This document shows, piece by piece, positions 1-10,795 of a stretch of 64,000 bases of DNA. Source of the stretch: Mayamaea pseudoterrestris (Eukaryota; Bacillariophyta; Bacillariophyceae; Sellaphorales; Sellaphoraceae); NCBI GenBank assembly GCA_027923505.1, contig BROI01000004.1, positions 806,001 to 870,000 of the forward strand. Direction: 5' to 3'. The position numbers and the translations under genes were made by a program. The stretch's first letter is position 1; each line of letters begins with the position of its first letter. The notes below the pieces were generated by a model. The model saw only the letters and a program-made list of their open reading frames with translations. It had not been told where the DNA came from and made no database searches.

Positions 1-2082
1 GGCGCGACGGAAATTGGAACCTTCGTTGGCAGTGAGCTTGGCCAGTCGGGCGGCCTGATCCTTCTTCTGCAGGCGGCGCCTTTGTGCGGGGTTTTTCGTG
101 CGACTGATATACGTCCAGGGCTCTTCTGATGTAGTTTCCAAGTTAAAACGTACGCGAGCAACGGTGGGCGCCATGGTGGAGTCGACATCGTCAACAGGAT
201 CGGCCGCGGCCGCGGCCACCCTGGGAGGTGTCGCATCGGTGGTTGAAGTAGGTGCGTTGGCGTTCTCATCCGGCACCCTGGGAGCTGTCGCAGCGGGGGT
301 GGATGCAGATGCGTTCTCATCTGCCACCCTGGGAGCTGGCGCAGTGGGTGCTTCTGGAGCTGGAGCGGGCTGAGGAGGCAATGGCGACGGGGCCGCAGCT
401 GCTGGCATACCTTGGGGGTCAGCTTGGGGCGAAGGCGGAGAGGAGTCAGCAGTTTCCAGTGTCGGAGGGCCAACCTGAGTGGCTAGTGCCGCGGCGACAC
501 GCCTGAGCTCCTCCATGTGGCCAGCGTCGCTCGCAGGGACTGGGCTACTTGTGGCGGTCCAGTTGCGTAGAGCACTTGTCATGTCTTTTACAGCTGCAAT
601 GAGAAGGTCCTGGTTGGAGGCGACTGGCATAGTTGTCTGAGTAGGGAACCAGGCAAGAGTGTCAGCAATGCGTTCGGCGTTGGTGTCAGTCGCATACACT
701 CGATAGCAGCGGTAATGCTCTAGCGCGGGTGCAAGATAATAACCATCAACTCCATGAGGTGTATGCGCAGCGCGAATGCTTGGTTTTTCATGTATGATAA
801 CGCGGGTGCCAGCGGGCGCAAGCGGCGTCTTGTTAAAATCAAAGGCGCCATGTAATTGTGCATGAGCCGAGAGCTTGGGATTGATTCTCGATCCTCGTAA
901 CAGATTAAGAGACAAAACGCATTGTGGCAGAAGCTTGTCCCAAAGATACAAGGGAAACTTGGGATCCGTGCCGCAAAGTGTCGCCGTAAAGTGGTTGATG
1001 AACGTGCGAATGGCGCGCTCGGCAGCATTGCGGCGATGAATGTGAGGCGGCGCTAGCTGGTAATCAACTGCTTCAGAGACCATGTATTCTTTCAATGCTT
1101 TGGAGGCTTCGTTGTCGAGGCGCTGGAGCTGTGGTTTGAGGCCTCGAGCGCAGAGATCTTGGTGTACGCGGCCAGGATGCTGGCTCCGCTCTTGTTCTTC
1201 ATTGGTTCGACGAGGATGGCATTGCTATCTTCGTCATAAACAACAAGCATGACTGTATTGCCAGAGCTGGATGGTAACATGAAGCGGCCGGTTAAATCAG
1301 AATGGATCTTGCCTGTCGCTTCGGTATAATTGGCGTAAACACGCATGGAACGGATCGTTGGTGGATCGTTCGGCGGCGGGTTCATATCAGTGTCAAGTTC
1401 AACTGGATCAACTGTAACCGAGGTTGCTTGCTTGGTGCTGCGATGGTTCTTGCGCGTCTGGTCAAGGTGACCCTTTGCTGTTGCCGTGGTGCGGGGCGGA
1501 AAAGCTTTGACTTGAGCCGATGTGATGGCAGGAAAAGTAGTTAGCCGGCCGGCGTCCAAGGCCTTGCAAAGCGTAGAGACTGTAGGATATCCCAGACAAG
1601 CGCTAACGTATGCAACTCGGTCGGCCACTGTGTTGAGTGGTTGGTACATGTTGAGAGCGTAATTGACGCTGGCGGCAGGGCTGCCAGTGGGACGCTGCAT
1701 GTTGACAGTCCAAAGCTTGGTGTCGGAGCTGCGAGTGCCTGCGAGAACAATCTTATCTCCCTTGGTAATGGTGACTGCAGTGTCTGTAAAGATAGCGGAG
1801 CATCCATCATCGCAAAGTTGACCGATTGAAATGAGTGACTGATTCATCTCGGGGAAGACGTGCGCGGTGCATGCATCATATGAGCATCCAGGCAAGGTTA
1901 ACTGAACGGTATGAGTGGAATGCATTGTTGTTCCGCGATTTTGGGGTCGGGGGGCACGAATGTTCTGCCGTACATCTGCCCGTGTCGGCTATGGCTATAG
2001 ATGTAGTAGGCGGGGAGGAGACATCAAGTTCATTTAACTCAAGCTTATTAAATGAACTATTGGTAGATGCCACCCCTCGTCC
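1..2082 (-). pseudogene. pol: copia Pol fragment: protease, pre-integrase, integrase (frameshifted)
   Basis: After the gag stop the frame reads through the protease active-site region (AIADTG) and then loses register near 1930-1990. It resumes in the frame 1092-1925 with the SLISIGQLCDDGC block typical of copia protease/pre-integrase. The integrase core begins at SDLTGRFMLPSSS. A second register change lies near 1150-1180. Beyond it the integrase continues as LDNEASKALKEY and HRRNAAERAIRTF, then the post-core DFNKTPLAPAGTRV and EHYRCYRVY segments, followed by an Ala/Pro-rich stretch with repeated PRVxDENA units at about 200-400. The catalytic D and E positions fall in SDLTGRF and the RNAAERAI neighbourhood. 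Reverse transcriptase and RNase H would lie left of the window. Confidence 0.8.
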
Positions 2083-3177
2083 CTATTCATCTGTGGTGTT
2101 GCGACCGCGGTTGCGACGAGGAGCGTATGTGGCCTCGTTGCCGCCCATCTTGTTGTTCTTCGTGGCATTTTCTTGATGTCCGGGCGCGCGTCTGTTGCAG
2201 TCCTTGCTAGTATGGCCACAATGTCCATGAGTGTGACAGTATTTCTTGATGCGCGGCGCGTTGCTTGATCCCGTAGCAGCAGCTGCTGGTTGGTGAGGCG
2301 GATGCGCGCGATTGTGCTCTTGAACGGCGGCGGCAATGGTCGCAGCGTGATTGGCTTGTGCTTGGAATCCTGCGTCAGTGGCCGTCTTTTCGATACGACG
2401 AGCTTTGTCAACTCTCTTTAACCACGCAACAAAGTTCTCCCAGGTCTCTGCAGGCTGATTTGGAATTTGTTGTTCAATGGAACGAGTGTGCAAGTCTTGG
2501 CAAAACTGGCTGGTCGCTGTCATGGCAGCCACAGCAAAACGTATCAAGGCGGCGTCGGTCATGGGATCGTTTGTGGCAGCGGCCAAGCGTCGAATGCGTT
2601 CCATCTTGCCCGTGTATGTTTCGATGGATTCGTCCAAGTTGAAAGGTTCGCTGGCTTGAGCGTAGTTTGCTTCAATGAGTTGCGGCGTCGCGGTGCCGTA
2701 CTCGTCCTTGATGTGCTGGCGCACTTGCAAGATGGAAACGTTTTCCATTCCAGTGATTGGATCCTCCAACGCTTGGAGATAAACTGATGGAATTGCTTTG
2801 GTGACCTGGGCCATCAATGCAGTCGCAGTCAAGATGTTCTTGTTGAAGATGTTGGTTCGTACCAAGTGGACGCGCGCGGCCTCGGAGACTTGCGCTGCGG
2901 TTGGATTGCCACCATTGGCACCGACTTGAGGCTCAGGATCGGGTCCTGGAAAAGCTTGAGGAACGTACGCCACACCGCCTGAGCGAACAGCATACTCGAC
3001 AGGAGGGAGCACGAGATGAGCGTGTCCAGCGAGGCCGTTGCCGTAGGAGCTTTGGATGGCGCGCGCGTTTCGAATCAACTCTTGGTCGAACAGGAGGGCT
3101 TCCGTGAAGGTGATGGTGCCAGTGGCGCCCAGAACGGTCAGGTCTTCCTTGGGGAAGAGTAGCTTGGAGTCAGCCAT
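2083..3177 (-). CDS. gag: copia Gag polyprotein with zinc knuckle
   Basis: This 364-residue frame starts MADSKLLFPKEDLTVLG and is open throughout. Residues about 110-270 are the helical capsid-like part. Near the C terminus is the knuckle YCHTHGHCGHTSKDC, the nucleic-acid-binding motif of copia Gag, followed by a basic tail. It would assemble the virus-like particle and package element RNA. The frame ends in TAG, and the pol frame continues in the same register directly after it, starting GRGVASTNSS. Gag and Pol are therefore separated by only one stop codon. This may be a readthrough stop or simply an inactivating mutation; the sequence alone does not decide. Confidence 0.85.
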   Translation of the reverse strand: MADSKLLFPKEDLTVLGATGTITFTEALLFDQELIRNARAIQSSYGNGLAGHAHLVLPPVEYAVRSGGVAYVPQAFPGPDPEPQVGANGGNPTAAQVSEAARVHLVRTNIFNKNILTATALMAQVTKAIPSVYLQALEDPITGMENVSILQVRQHIKDEYGTATPQLIEANYAQASEPFNLDESIETYTGKMERIRRLAAATNDPMTDAALIRFAVAAMTATSQFCQDLHTRSIEQQIPNQPAETWENFVAWLKRVDKARRIEKTATDAGFQAQANHAATIAAAVQEHNRAHPPHQPAAAATGSSNAPRIKKYCHTHGHCGHTSKDCNRRAPGHQENATKNNKMGGNEATYAPRRNRGRNTTDE

Positions 3178-3720
3178 GGTGGGAAAAGCGACGGATCACT
3201 TGGAGGGAAGAGCAGCGGGTGCTCGGGCGACGGATCGCTTGTCGTTCCTGGCGGAGGCAGGCAAGAACGAGTGAGGTAACTTGAGAGTTCTCAATGTTAA
3301 ACGACAGATACACAGATGTACTTGCCAATTGTCAGTAAAATTCACGTCTGTTGATGCCTCTAAGGGAGAGACTACTAGTGAAAGTTGATCAAGACGATTG
3401 ACGTGAATTATTATGAGCGGCAATTGTCGCACTGCCTGCCGAGTTCTATCGCTACTTGTGACCGGTGGGAATCTCGGATGGCTCGCTGGACAAACCGCCT
3501 GTCGCTGGGGCATAACTAAAACACGTGTGCTTGGCAACGGTGGAGGCTTCACTTAGGTGGAGGCCGAGCCAGTGCAGCTTCCTTGGATACCGGATGCGGA
3601 ACCCGGAAGTGGAGTATCAACAGCGGCACGACAGCCAATCCAATCCCGTGACCACCCTCTCAGGGGTTAGCGTAAGAGCGGGGGTTCCCCCCGCAATCAT
3701 GGCTCTCTACTCCATCATGG

Positions 3721-4980
3721 AGGTTGATCCGGCAGCCCAACTGTACCAAAAACAACTCATAACAATATAGAATATATATTTGGATATTATTGCACGTTTG
3801 GGTGCTCTATAAAGCCTTGGAAGGCAAAAGATTCACCTTCACACCAAACACCGCGATGCACCGCGCACTGTCGAGCGCGTCGACGACTCATGTTTCTACA
3901 GCATAGCACCTTCCGGTGCACCTTCAACTTCCGCCTACAATGGCTACATGATTGACCAAAATGTGTGCGAGGAGAGCGCACGTGCATGCCTTTTGCGTTG
4001 TTCCAGAGAGGCATAGGCATACACTGCACCGTTGCACCGTCTACACGCTCATTCCGTCATATATCCTCGGTACGAGCAGGACAGAACAAGTCAGGGTTCC
4101 TACAAATCAAGTTTGCTTCTTTTCGCTGACAAGAAACAAGAATAGTGTAGTCACGTTCAGTGCGAGCCGCTTCAATACGGATGCACATGCATCCCTTTTT
4201 CCGTCATCCATCATGCATTTCGTCGCGTCGAAATCAAGTCTCTGCATTGAAAGCAAAAATTTGTGAAATGCGTGGCATTCCCAGCTACATGTTTAGCACT
4301 TGGGGGAATTGCTGGGATACGTGTACGCAGATGAATAGAGTCTGAAGTTTTGGTGGCAATCGGTCGTCTTGCCGACGTTGAGCTTATGGTCTCTTCGATT
4401 GAGTCTAGTAATGCAACAAGCTACTTCTGTAGATATTAGTTAATGTTTTGTATTTTAAATCTGTTGATATTAACCAATGTCATGATGGCAAGTGTCGACA
4501 ACCGACGAGAAGAGCGCAACAAAACGCGTCAACTTGTATGGCGTCCGCCACGGGAACAAGAAAGAATGAAGCCGTCGCTCTTTCACTATGCAATCCCGAG
4601 CACTATAGAGAAGCCACCTGGTAAAACAGAGTAATAATAGCTCTATCAAGAAGCAAGATATGCGCTGGTTTGTGCGGGACCATTCCGTGTCATTTTGATC
4701 GTGGGTTTTCAGTCCCAGAAATTAATAGGCTTAATTATGGATGACGTGTAATGACGTTTTGCTTAGAACCAATCAAACAACGAAACGACCGCTAACTCCA
4801 CGGCGCGCCTTGTTTCAAACGATGAAACGATGAAACGCGCGAAACGACGAAACAACGCCCGCTAACATCACGTCGAAGGCGATTTCACCTTCCCCCTTCA
4901 ACAAGACTTGCCAGCTGTCGCTTCGAAGTCTCCGAGATTGTATTACTGTACCTACTCCATATTGCTATTCGTTTGTCGCC
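3721..4980. other. intergenic, no gene recognised
   Basis: No credible coding region. Part of it may be the LTR of the copia element to the left. A strong small hairpin (GCGGGG arms) sits at 3678-3694 just inside the element. A short tandem run of AAACGATGAAACG-like units occurs at about 4817-4856, upstream of the gene that starts at 4981; a similar run precedes the start at 24063. Confidence 0.4.
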
Positions 4981-7596
4981 ATGGAGACCTTCAACGACTC
5001 GTCGCCGACATCAGCTAGTAGTAGTAGTAGCAGCAGCGACAATGACAGTCCACCTGCTGCGATTTTCAACATGCCGCTACCTAAAAACGATTCTGCATTA
5101 CTTGCACATGAAGAGGATCAACAACCGATTCCGCTTTTGCAGGAACCAACAGATGAACCTATTCCGAATAAGGAAAGAGATTCAAAGCAAAAAAACGAAG
5201 TATTGTCTCGAGATCGCTGCATGATACGTCGGACGTTCAGCAACATTTCCACCGACTCCAAGCCGGACCCGCCGCCATGTCATGCATCGTCAGTCACACG
5301 AGATCACAATGCGCCACGCGGCAAGGATGTCACGAGCAAGCATCGCCATTCCAGTTCCATTCACATGGATGAGCTTCAGTCGCAGCAATACTTTGTCAAT
5401 GTGCCGTCGTCGGATGAAATGAAACTACTTGCGTCCAAGGAGGAGGAGGAAGAAGAAATGTCGGAGGATTTGAATGACGACTCGCATCGACCCTTTGCCG
5501 TATTGCTGGAGGCGGTGCAAAAGGTGACTAGGAGAAGAAGTGAAGGAGAGGATGATGAAGAAGAGGACTCTGACGACGATGATCAAGGAAATGACAATGC
5601 AAAGCTGGCTCATCCGGACGACATTAGCTCGATTCGATCCGTCGCGGCAAGCGCGGCCGATTCGTCGCCTCTCTACAAACGAACGAGCGATGACCATCAA
5701 GCAGCCCAGCCTCCTCGGTATCTGCCTCCACTTCCAACTCATGACACTGGCAGTAACGGCTTTCGTCGAACGTCGAGCAATGGAAGCAGTCTGCATTATC
5801 CAGGACCAGACTCGGACGTTGCTCTGCTGCCACGTGTTGATGAGCATTTCATGTCTCAGCCACACCCCTTGCTGCATCAGCCATCAAGCTTTGGCCATTC
5901 GCAAACATATGCCAATCACAAGTCGCAAAGCTTTCATTCGGAAAGCGAGCAACAAGCAATGCTCCCACCGCCGCCTCCACCAAAACCAAGCAACGGCCGC
6001 CGCAAGATTCGACTGCGCCTGCAGGAGGAGCTTCCGCACGCACCAGTTTCCACTCCGTTCATGAGCACGCGCAAGCATGGAAGCAGCATTTTGGGTCATT
6101 TGCGGCAGCGAAGTACCCGCATCATGTTTGGTGGATCGGACAGTGATGGTTACTCGTCACCAAATTTTCAGGAGCCGTTCGAACCACAAGTCAAAACGAT
6201 ATCACGTGGAACTGTTACGGTGAGCTGGTTTGACGGAACGTCAAGCTTGGAACTGCAGGAGCATGTTCGCAAGACGGTGTTGCGCAAGCTGGGCCTTGAT
6301 CGAAACGCCGAAGTGGTTGATTTTCGCATATTTGATGAAAGCGTGAGCCCGCCGGAAGGTGAGAATTAGTGCAAGCTGAATGTTTGAAACAACAAGAAGG
6401 AACGTGTCTAAGCTAACTAATTTTTATTTGTCGCTACTACAGAGGTCCTCCTGTGTCCATTTATACCCGACGGTTCCGATCTTGCCTTTCGCTACACGAC
6501 GCGCGAACAAAACGATGGAGCATCAACGCCGCTGTCCATTTACTCTGGACGAGCGCCAGATTCGCCGTCTGCAGCTCCGTCTCCTGGACGTAACAAGATT
6601 TTGGCTGGATTGACGGTGAACCAGCTTGCCGTATTGCGTCATCAACTTAACAACTTGGCGCTGGAGACGCCAAAGCAAGGTGCAAGGAAGAAGTTTGACA
6701 AGTCGGAAAAGAAGAATCGTCCGGAAGATGGAAATCAAGAGGTTAAACGCCGCAATGACGATGAGAAACTAGAAGGCGGCGAGAAGAGCGAAGTTAGTAA
6801 TTTGAAGGTTAAAGAAAAAGACGATCAGTCTCTTCGCTCTAACAGGTCCAAGTTGCAGAACGTCCCATCGGTGGTAAATAATGATGGCGAATCTGAATCC
6901 GACGAGGATGATGACGATGCAATGATGCTTCATTCCGAAGATCCCATTGAAGCGGGGCTGCGGCAAATAATGGAAATGCTCATGGAGGATCGTGAGCGAA
7001 AAGACAGTAGTGCGACTACCAGTAGGCGGTCACGTCGAAAGACTGATAAGCGACAGGTCATTTTTGTACTGGCGAACTACTTTGTCCTGTTTCTCTCGGC
7101 CATTGCAATTTTTGCTGAAATCCAAGCACATTTGCCCGGCTGGCAAGCCGCCATTGAAGCGCATTTGACGAATGTTCAGGATTGTGCCGCCGACAAGGAC
7201 GCATTGTTTAAATGCGTTGAGAGTGGCGACTTCGCCGGATTATCTGCTTCTGTCATTCTTTACTTGAGCAGATCTGTAGCTACGAGGAGATTCTTTCTTC
7301 TTGGATTTGACTCGCCCAAGAAGTTATGGACGGTCGTTTATGAAGCACTGGTGACCAGTGTTTGCTGGGGGTTTTCGTACCTCTTTATTCGACGAGGACT
7401 GAACCCTGATACGCGTGACCGATTCTTGCACAAGTATTGGAAAGACTGTGTGTACGGATCACTTGCCGGTTTTAACGCAGCCTTTTTGAAGGCTGTGCTA
7501 AAGAATTTGATTCCTCAAGAAGTTGTCGAGGATGCGTTGCGGGATAGACAGCTCAAGATATTCTCTTGGTTGCCGAGCTTTTCGCTCCACAAGTAA
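4981..7596 (+). CDS. conserved-type membrane protein of unknown function, two exons
   Basis: Exon 1 is 4981-6358 and exon 2 is 6443-7596. The 84-nt intron has a GTGAGA donor, a GCTAACTAA branch-like motif and a CTACTACAG acceptor. Splicing keeps the frame and removes an in-frame stop, giving 843 residues. The N-terminal 400 residues are Ser/Asp/Glu-rich and probably disordered. Residues about 410-490 (TISRGTVTVSWFDGTSSLEL onward) look like a small beta-rich domain, possibly ubiquitin-like. A charged Lys/Glu stretch follows. The last 180 residues hold a hydrophobic helix (QVIFVLANYFVLFLSAIAIF) and a second one (VVYEALVTSVCWGFSYLF), with a Cys pair (QDCAADKDALFKC) between them. That suggests a membrane anchor with a lumenal loop. 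I do not recognise the family. Confidence 0.8.
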
Positions 7597-7706
7597 GTAA
7601 AACCATAGATTAAAAAAGGACTACCTACCTTAGATTAGAAATTATGTCAAAGTAAATAAAAATCGTCAGTTAATGTTAATAAGCGTGATGCGAAACCACC
7701 CTTTAG

Positions 7707-10235
7707 TTAAGAATCATTATTGCTTCGTCGGAAGAAGCGATTAAAAAACCGTCCTTGACTCCTCTCTCCAGCATCCGAGCGAGATGCGCTATTCAACGAA
7801 CGACTTGAGTTACTTCTGGTGCGTCGAGACGACGACCGGGGTGGAAGTGGGCTGGGATGCTCAGACTCCTCTTGCTCCATGACGGACTCTTCCTGTTCCA
7901 TTGAAGTCGATGGACTGACAAGGTTCACAGGCTCAGGAGTTTCCGAATATAGGTCAGAGAAAATGCCCATGTCATCCTCATCGTCGTTTTGGAATATGGG
8001 AGACATGCGACGACGAACACTTGCGGAACGATTTCCACGCCCGCTATTGCGACCCCTTGATAAAAAGTTCCCACCAGCAGCTTCCGGCGTTACGGTCACT
8101 TCAGTACCAGAACTTGTAGCAGTGGCGTCTCCACTATTCATAAGACCAGCTAAGCCTAAGACTCCAGTTGGCATACCTGGAGCCGTAACCACCGCATGAA
8201 TATGAATATCAATTCCACCCGTCCGATCGCTTAGTATCCTTCCCAAGCCTTGCAGACCGCCGTTACCGTCGCCCTCAGAACCGCCCAAGCTTGCCGATGC
8301 AAGGTAGGCACCAAATAGACTTGCTGCATCGTCATTGTTTGACTGCGAACGACTGCGAGGACCACTTCGTACTTCTCCACGCGACGTGTTAACGACGCCG
8401 GAAGAGAAATCAGTATGATCAGGGTCGATGGAAACTTCGTCACTCGCAGCCCCTGTTGTCTCTACACTCTCAACGTGAGCCGCAGACGTGTTATCACTCG
8501 CAGCTGCCGTCACATTCTCCGTCGAGGTCGAATCTCGACTCAATAATGACAGTAAACCTCCCAATGAAGTCGGGTGTCCTTCAACCTCCTCGGCCGGCTC
8601 CAAATCTGGTGGTTCGTCATCCTGACTCTCTCGGTTGGCTCGAGCTAGCGACATGACATGGGGAGCAGTATCGATCAAGGTGCGCCCGAGCCGATCCAAT
8701 AGAGGCGCAAGCACCTCCAAGTCGCGGGTGCTGACTCCACTGTCAGCACGACCACCAGTCCTAGTTCGGACGTTGCTTTCGTCTTGTTTTTCCTCCTCAG
8801 CATTATCGTGCTCGTTCATGTGGTGTCTTTCGAGCCATGGCAGATTCGAAGTGTCATTCCCGTCCACATCATTCCGCAACGCTTGATTATTGCGACCGTT
8901 AATGCGATTTAACAACGAATTGACCTGATGCATTACTCGCCCCAGCTCCGGCAACAACGCTTCTCGATCCTCCATTTCAACATCAGAGCGAAAATGTGTC
9001 GAAGGCGACTCGGCGTAGGCCGATTGGGGTGTCGGACAAGCATGTTGCGAAGAGTTTGGGTGCCGCGTCCGAGTACGAAACAGCCGAATCCGGTCCGAGT
9101 CACTGCGAATCCACTCATCCCAGCGGTGGGGCCATCCATTGTAATGCACCAACAAGAGTTGAACGCCATGATTATCTCGCCGCCTCCAACCCGCATGTTG
9201 ACCTCCTTCGTCGCGAACATCGCCTTGCTCGCACGGTTCCAGAAGTAACTGCGTGCGTCGCTCCAAGTCGGAGGCAGCCACAAAGGCATCCTGATTGCGC
9301 GGCACGCTGGTGATAAACTGCGAGCGCGCTGGTGCGTCAGCAGCAGCATCAATGTCGTCTTGGCGAGGAGGCAAAATCGAGTCTGGATCAACCACGTCAA
9401 TGACTGTTGCTTCCAACCACTGATTCACTGTATCCAAACAATCAATCCACTGTCCCAAGTACCAGCGTCGATTGACTTGCAACGGCGATTCTGCTTGGGT
9501 TGATGGAAGCAGTGTATGAAGCGTCATTAGTCCCTGCCGCACCGACTCCATCGAGCCTGGATCAGGCTGCTCCAAGTCTCCTGCCTCCAAACGATATTGA
9601 TAGCGACGTCGGGACGCTCGAAGTCGGGAGGAACGCAAGCGAGCTGCCGCTGGAGATGTGTTGTTGGTAGTAGCGTCGTCATTATTGTTGGTGTTGCTAG
9701 TATTATTGCCTTCTGAGGTACCGCCGCCGCCGCCGCCTCCCAGGTTCAACAGCGCGGCAAGAAAGTCTCCAGTGCTTGGCGCGGCGTCAGTGTCTGCAGA
9801 AGTTTCAATACTAGTCGACTCTGTGGCATCATCCACTTTAGATGCCTGTTCCTTGCGCTCCATCAAGTGAATCGTATGACCGTCGGCCAAGCCAACAATG
9901 TCCTTGATGCGCAAGGCGGCGGCTGGTTTGTCAATGTCTGCAGCGTTTATACTATTCGTCTTGCTCTTTTCCGTCGACTCGCCTTCTCCAAATATACAGT
10001 TAGTTTCATTACTACTTGTAGCACTATCATTCTCTGGACTCGCTGACGCCGCAACTAGCCGTCCGCGATAAATGAGTCGCTGCCGACTTGGCTCCAGGCC
10101 AGTTACACTTTGAATTTCCTTTTGCAAACGATGAATCTCGTCATTTGGAGAAACTTTTAGAGTAAAACTTGGCTGCTCCGACTGATTCACCTGCTTGATG
10201 GAAATGCTCCATTCGTCGTTACAAGTCGTCGTCAT
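7707..10235 (-). CDS. ubiquitin-like domain protein with chromo-barrel/Tudor-like segment
   Basis: Single-exon frame of 842 residues. Residues about 8-120 form a ubiquitin-like domain with a long Ser/Asn-rich insertion. It begins WSISIKQVNQ and contains SRQRLIYRGRLV; it closes with LRIKDIVGLADGHTIHLMER, the strand and loop typical of BAG6/ubiquilin-class Ubl domains. Residues about 250-390 contain WYLGQWIDCLD and, after an insertion, LLVHYNGWPHRWDEWI. This is the aromatic signature of chromo-barrel/Tudor-knot folds that bind methylated histones. The rest is Ser/Asp/Gly-rich and probably disordered, ending in a basic segment. The combination points to a nuclear or quality-control adaptor, but the exact role is unknown. 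It is transcribed divergently from the gene at 10796-12142 only in the sense of facing its 3' end. Confidence 0.85.
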   Translation of the reverse strand: MTTTCNDEWSISIKQVNQSEQPSFTLKVSPNDEIHRLQKEIQSVTGLEPSRQRLIYRGRLVAASASPENDSATSSNETNCIFGEGESTEKSKTNSINAADIDKPAAALRIKDIVGLADGHTIHLMERKEQASKVDDATESTSIETSADTDAAPSTGDFLAALLNLGGGGGGGTSEGNNTSNTNNNDDATTNNTSPAAARLRSSRLRASRRRYQYRLEAGDLEQPDPGSMESVRQGLMTLHTLLPSTQAESPLQVNRRWYLGQWIDCLDTVNQWLEATVIDVVDPDSILPPRQDDIDAAADAPARSQFITSVPRNQDAFVAASDLERRTQLLLEPCEQGDVRDEGGQHAGWRRRDNHGVQLLLVHYNGWPHRWDEWIRSDSDRIRLFRTRTRHPNSSQHACPTPQSAYAESPSTHFRSDVEMEDREALLPELGRVMHQVNSLLNRINGRNNQALRNDVDGNDTSNLPWLERHHMNEHDNAEEEKQDESNVRTRTGGRADSGVSTRDLEVLAPLLDRLGRTLIDTAPHVMSLARANRESQDDEPPDLEPAEEVEGHPTSLGGLLSLLSRDSTSTENVTAAASDNTSAAHVESVETTGAASDEVSIDPDHTDFSSGVVNTSRGEVRSGPRSRSQSNNDDAASLFGAYLASASLGGSEGDGNGGLQGLGRILSDRTGGIDIHIHAVVTAPGMPTGVLGLAGLMNSGDATATSSGTEVTVTPEAAGGNFLSRGRNSGRGNRSASVRRRMSPIFQNDDEDDMGIFSDLYSETPEPVNLVSPSTSMEQEESVMEQEESEHPSPLPPRSSSRRTRSNSSRSLNSASRSDAGERSQGRFFNRFFRRSNNDS

Positions 10236-10795
10236 GGTAAAAAGCTAACGCGTTAAAAACTATTTTGGTAGAATCCAGTGAAAATTGGTGCACCGGACAA
10301 ACGTCTCCAACGAAAACCTGGATTCAAAAACAAGAGTCACAGCGTGAGCCATAGGAAGGTTCCATTGCCTACAGACGCATTCGAATCGGCGTAACAATGC
10401 AACGGAGAAACGACGCTTCCGTTCGTGCGGCAGAGGTGCACGTGGAACCGCGCCTCAAGCGTCCGTTTCCTGTGACAAGAAGATGGCGCGACTCTTCAAC
10501 GCACGTACCTATTGTATTAGTGAATGTCTTGTCTTTAGTTGCTAATGGTTCTCTCTATATCTAGTCACAATAAGTAAAGGGGCTCCCAAAGTCTTGTCGT
10601 AGAATGGAGTCAAGGCGACGTGTGCATCATCAGCGAAGGCGGACATCCATCGGCGAAGTTCTGGCGCGGTCTTTTGAAGTAACCTCATCCCTAATGCAAG
10701 CGACATTTCAGTCTTGCGCTTCTTCCTACATACCGGTAGCTACTTACTAAGCCAAAGCTACGAGTAAAGTACATCAGTTGGCACTATATCAAGTT
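10236..10795. other. intergenic; probable 5' region of the Ubl gene
   Basis: No open frame of note. One exact TACCGGTA palindrome lies at 10731-10738, about 500 bp upstream of the start codon at 10235 and just beyond the FNR stop codon. Confidence 0.4.

Larger units (their letters stand above)
1..3720 (-). mobile_element. Ty1/copia LTR retrotransposon, partial and degenerate
   Basis: The minus strand carries, in order, a gag with a zinc knuckle, a protease/GAG-pre-integrase region, an integrase core and an Ala/Pro-rich stretch that runs off the left edge. The order protease, integrase, then (outside the window) reverse transcriptase is that of copia elements. The Gag motif ending in a Cys-His knuckle followed by APGH and NKMGG resembles diatom-type copia elements as I remember them. 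No LTR pair can be seen because the other end lies outside. A weak candidate primer-binding site lies near 3701-3714 (minus strand TGGAGTAGAGAGCC, similar to the initiator-tRNA-Met type), so the right boundary of about 3720 is a guess. Two frameshifts in pol suggest an inactive copy or an error-containing assembly. Confidence 0.88.

Noticed and set aside
720-1028. Minus-strand frame starting MLPSAPFARSSTT
   Set aside because: It is out of register; the copia integrase reads in another frame over the same bases.
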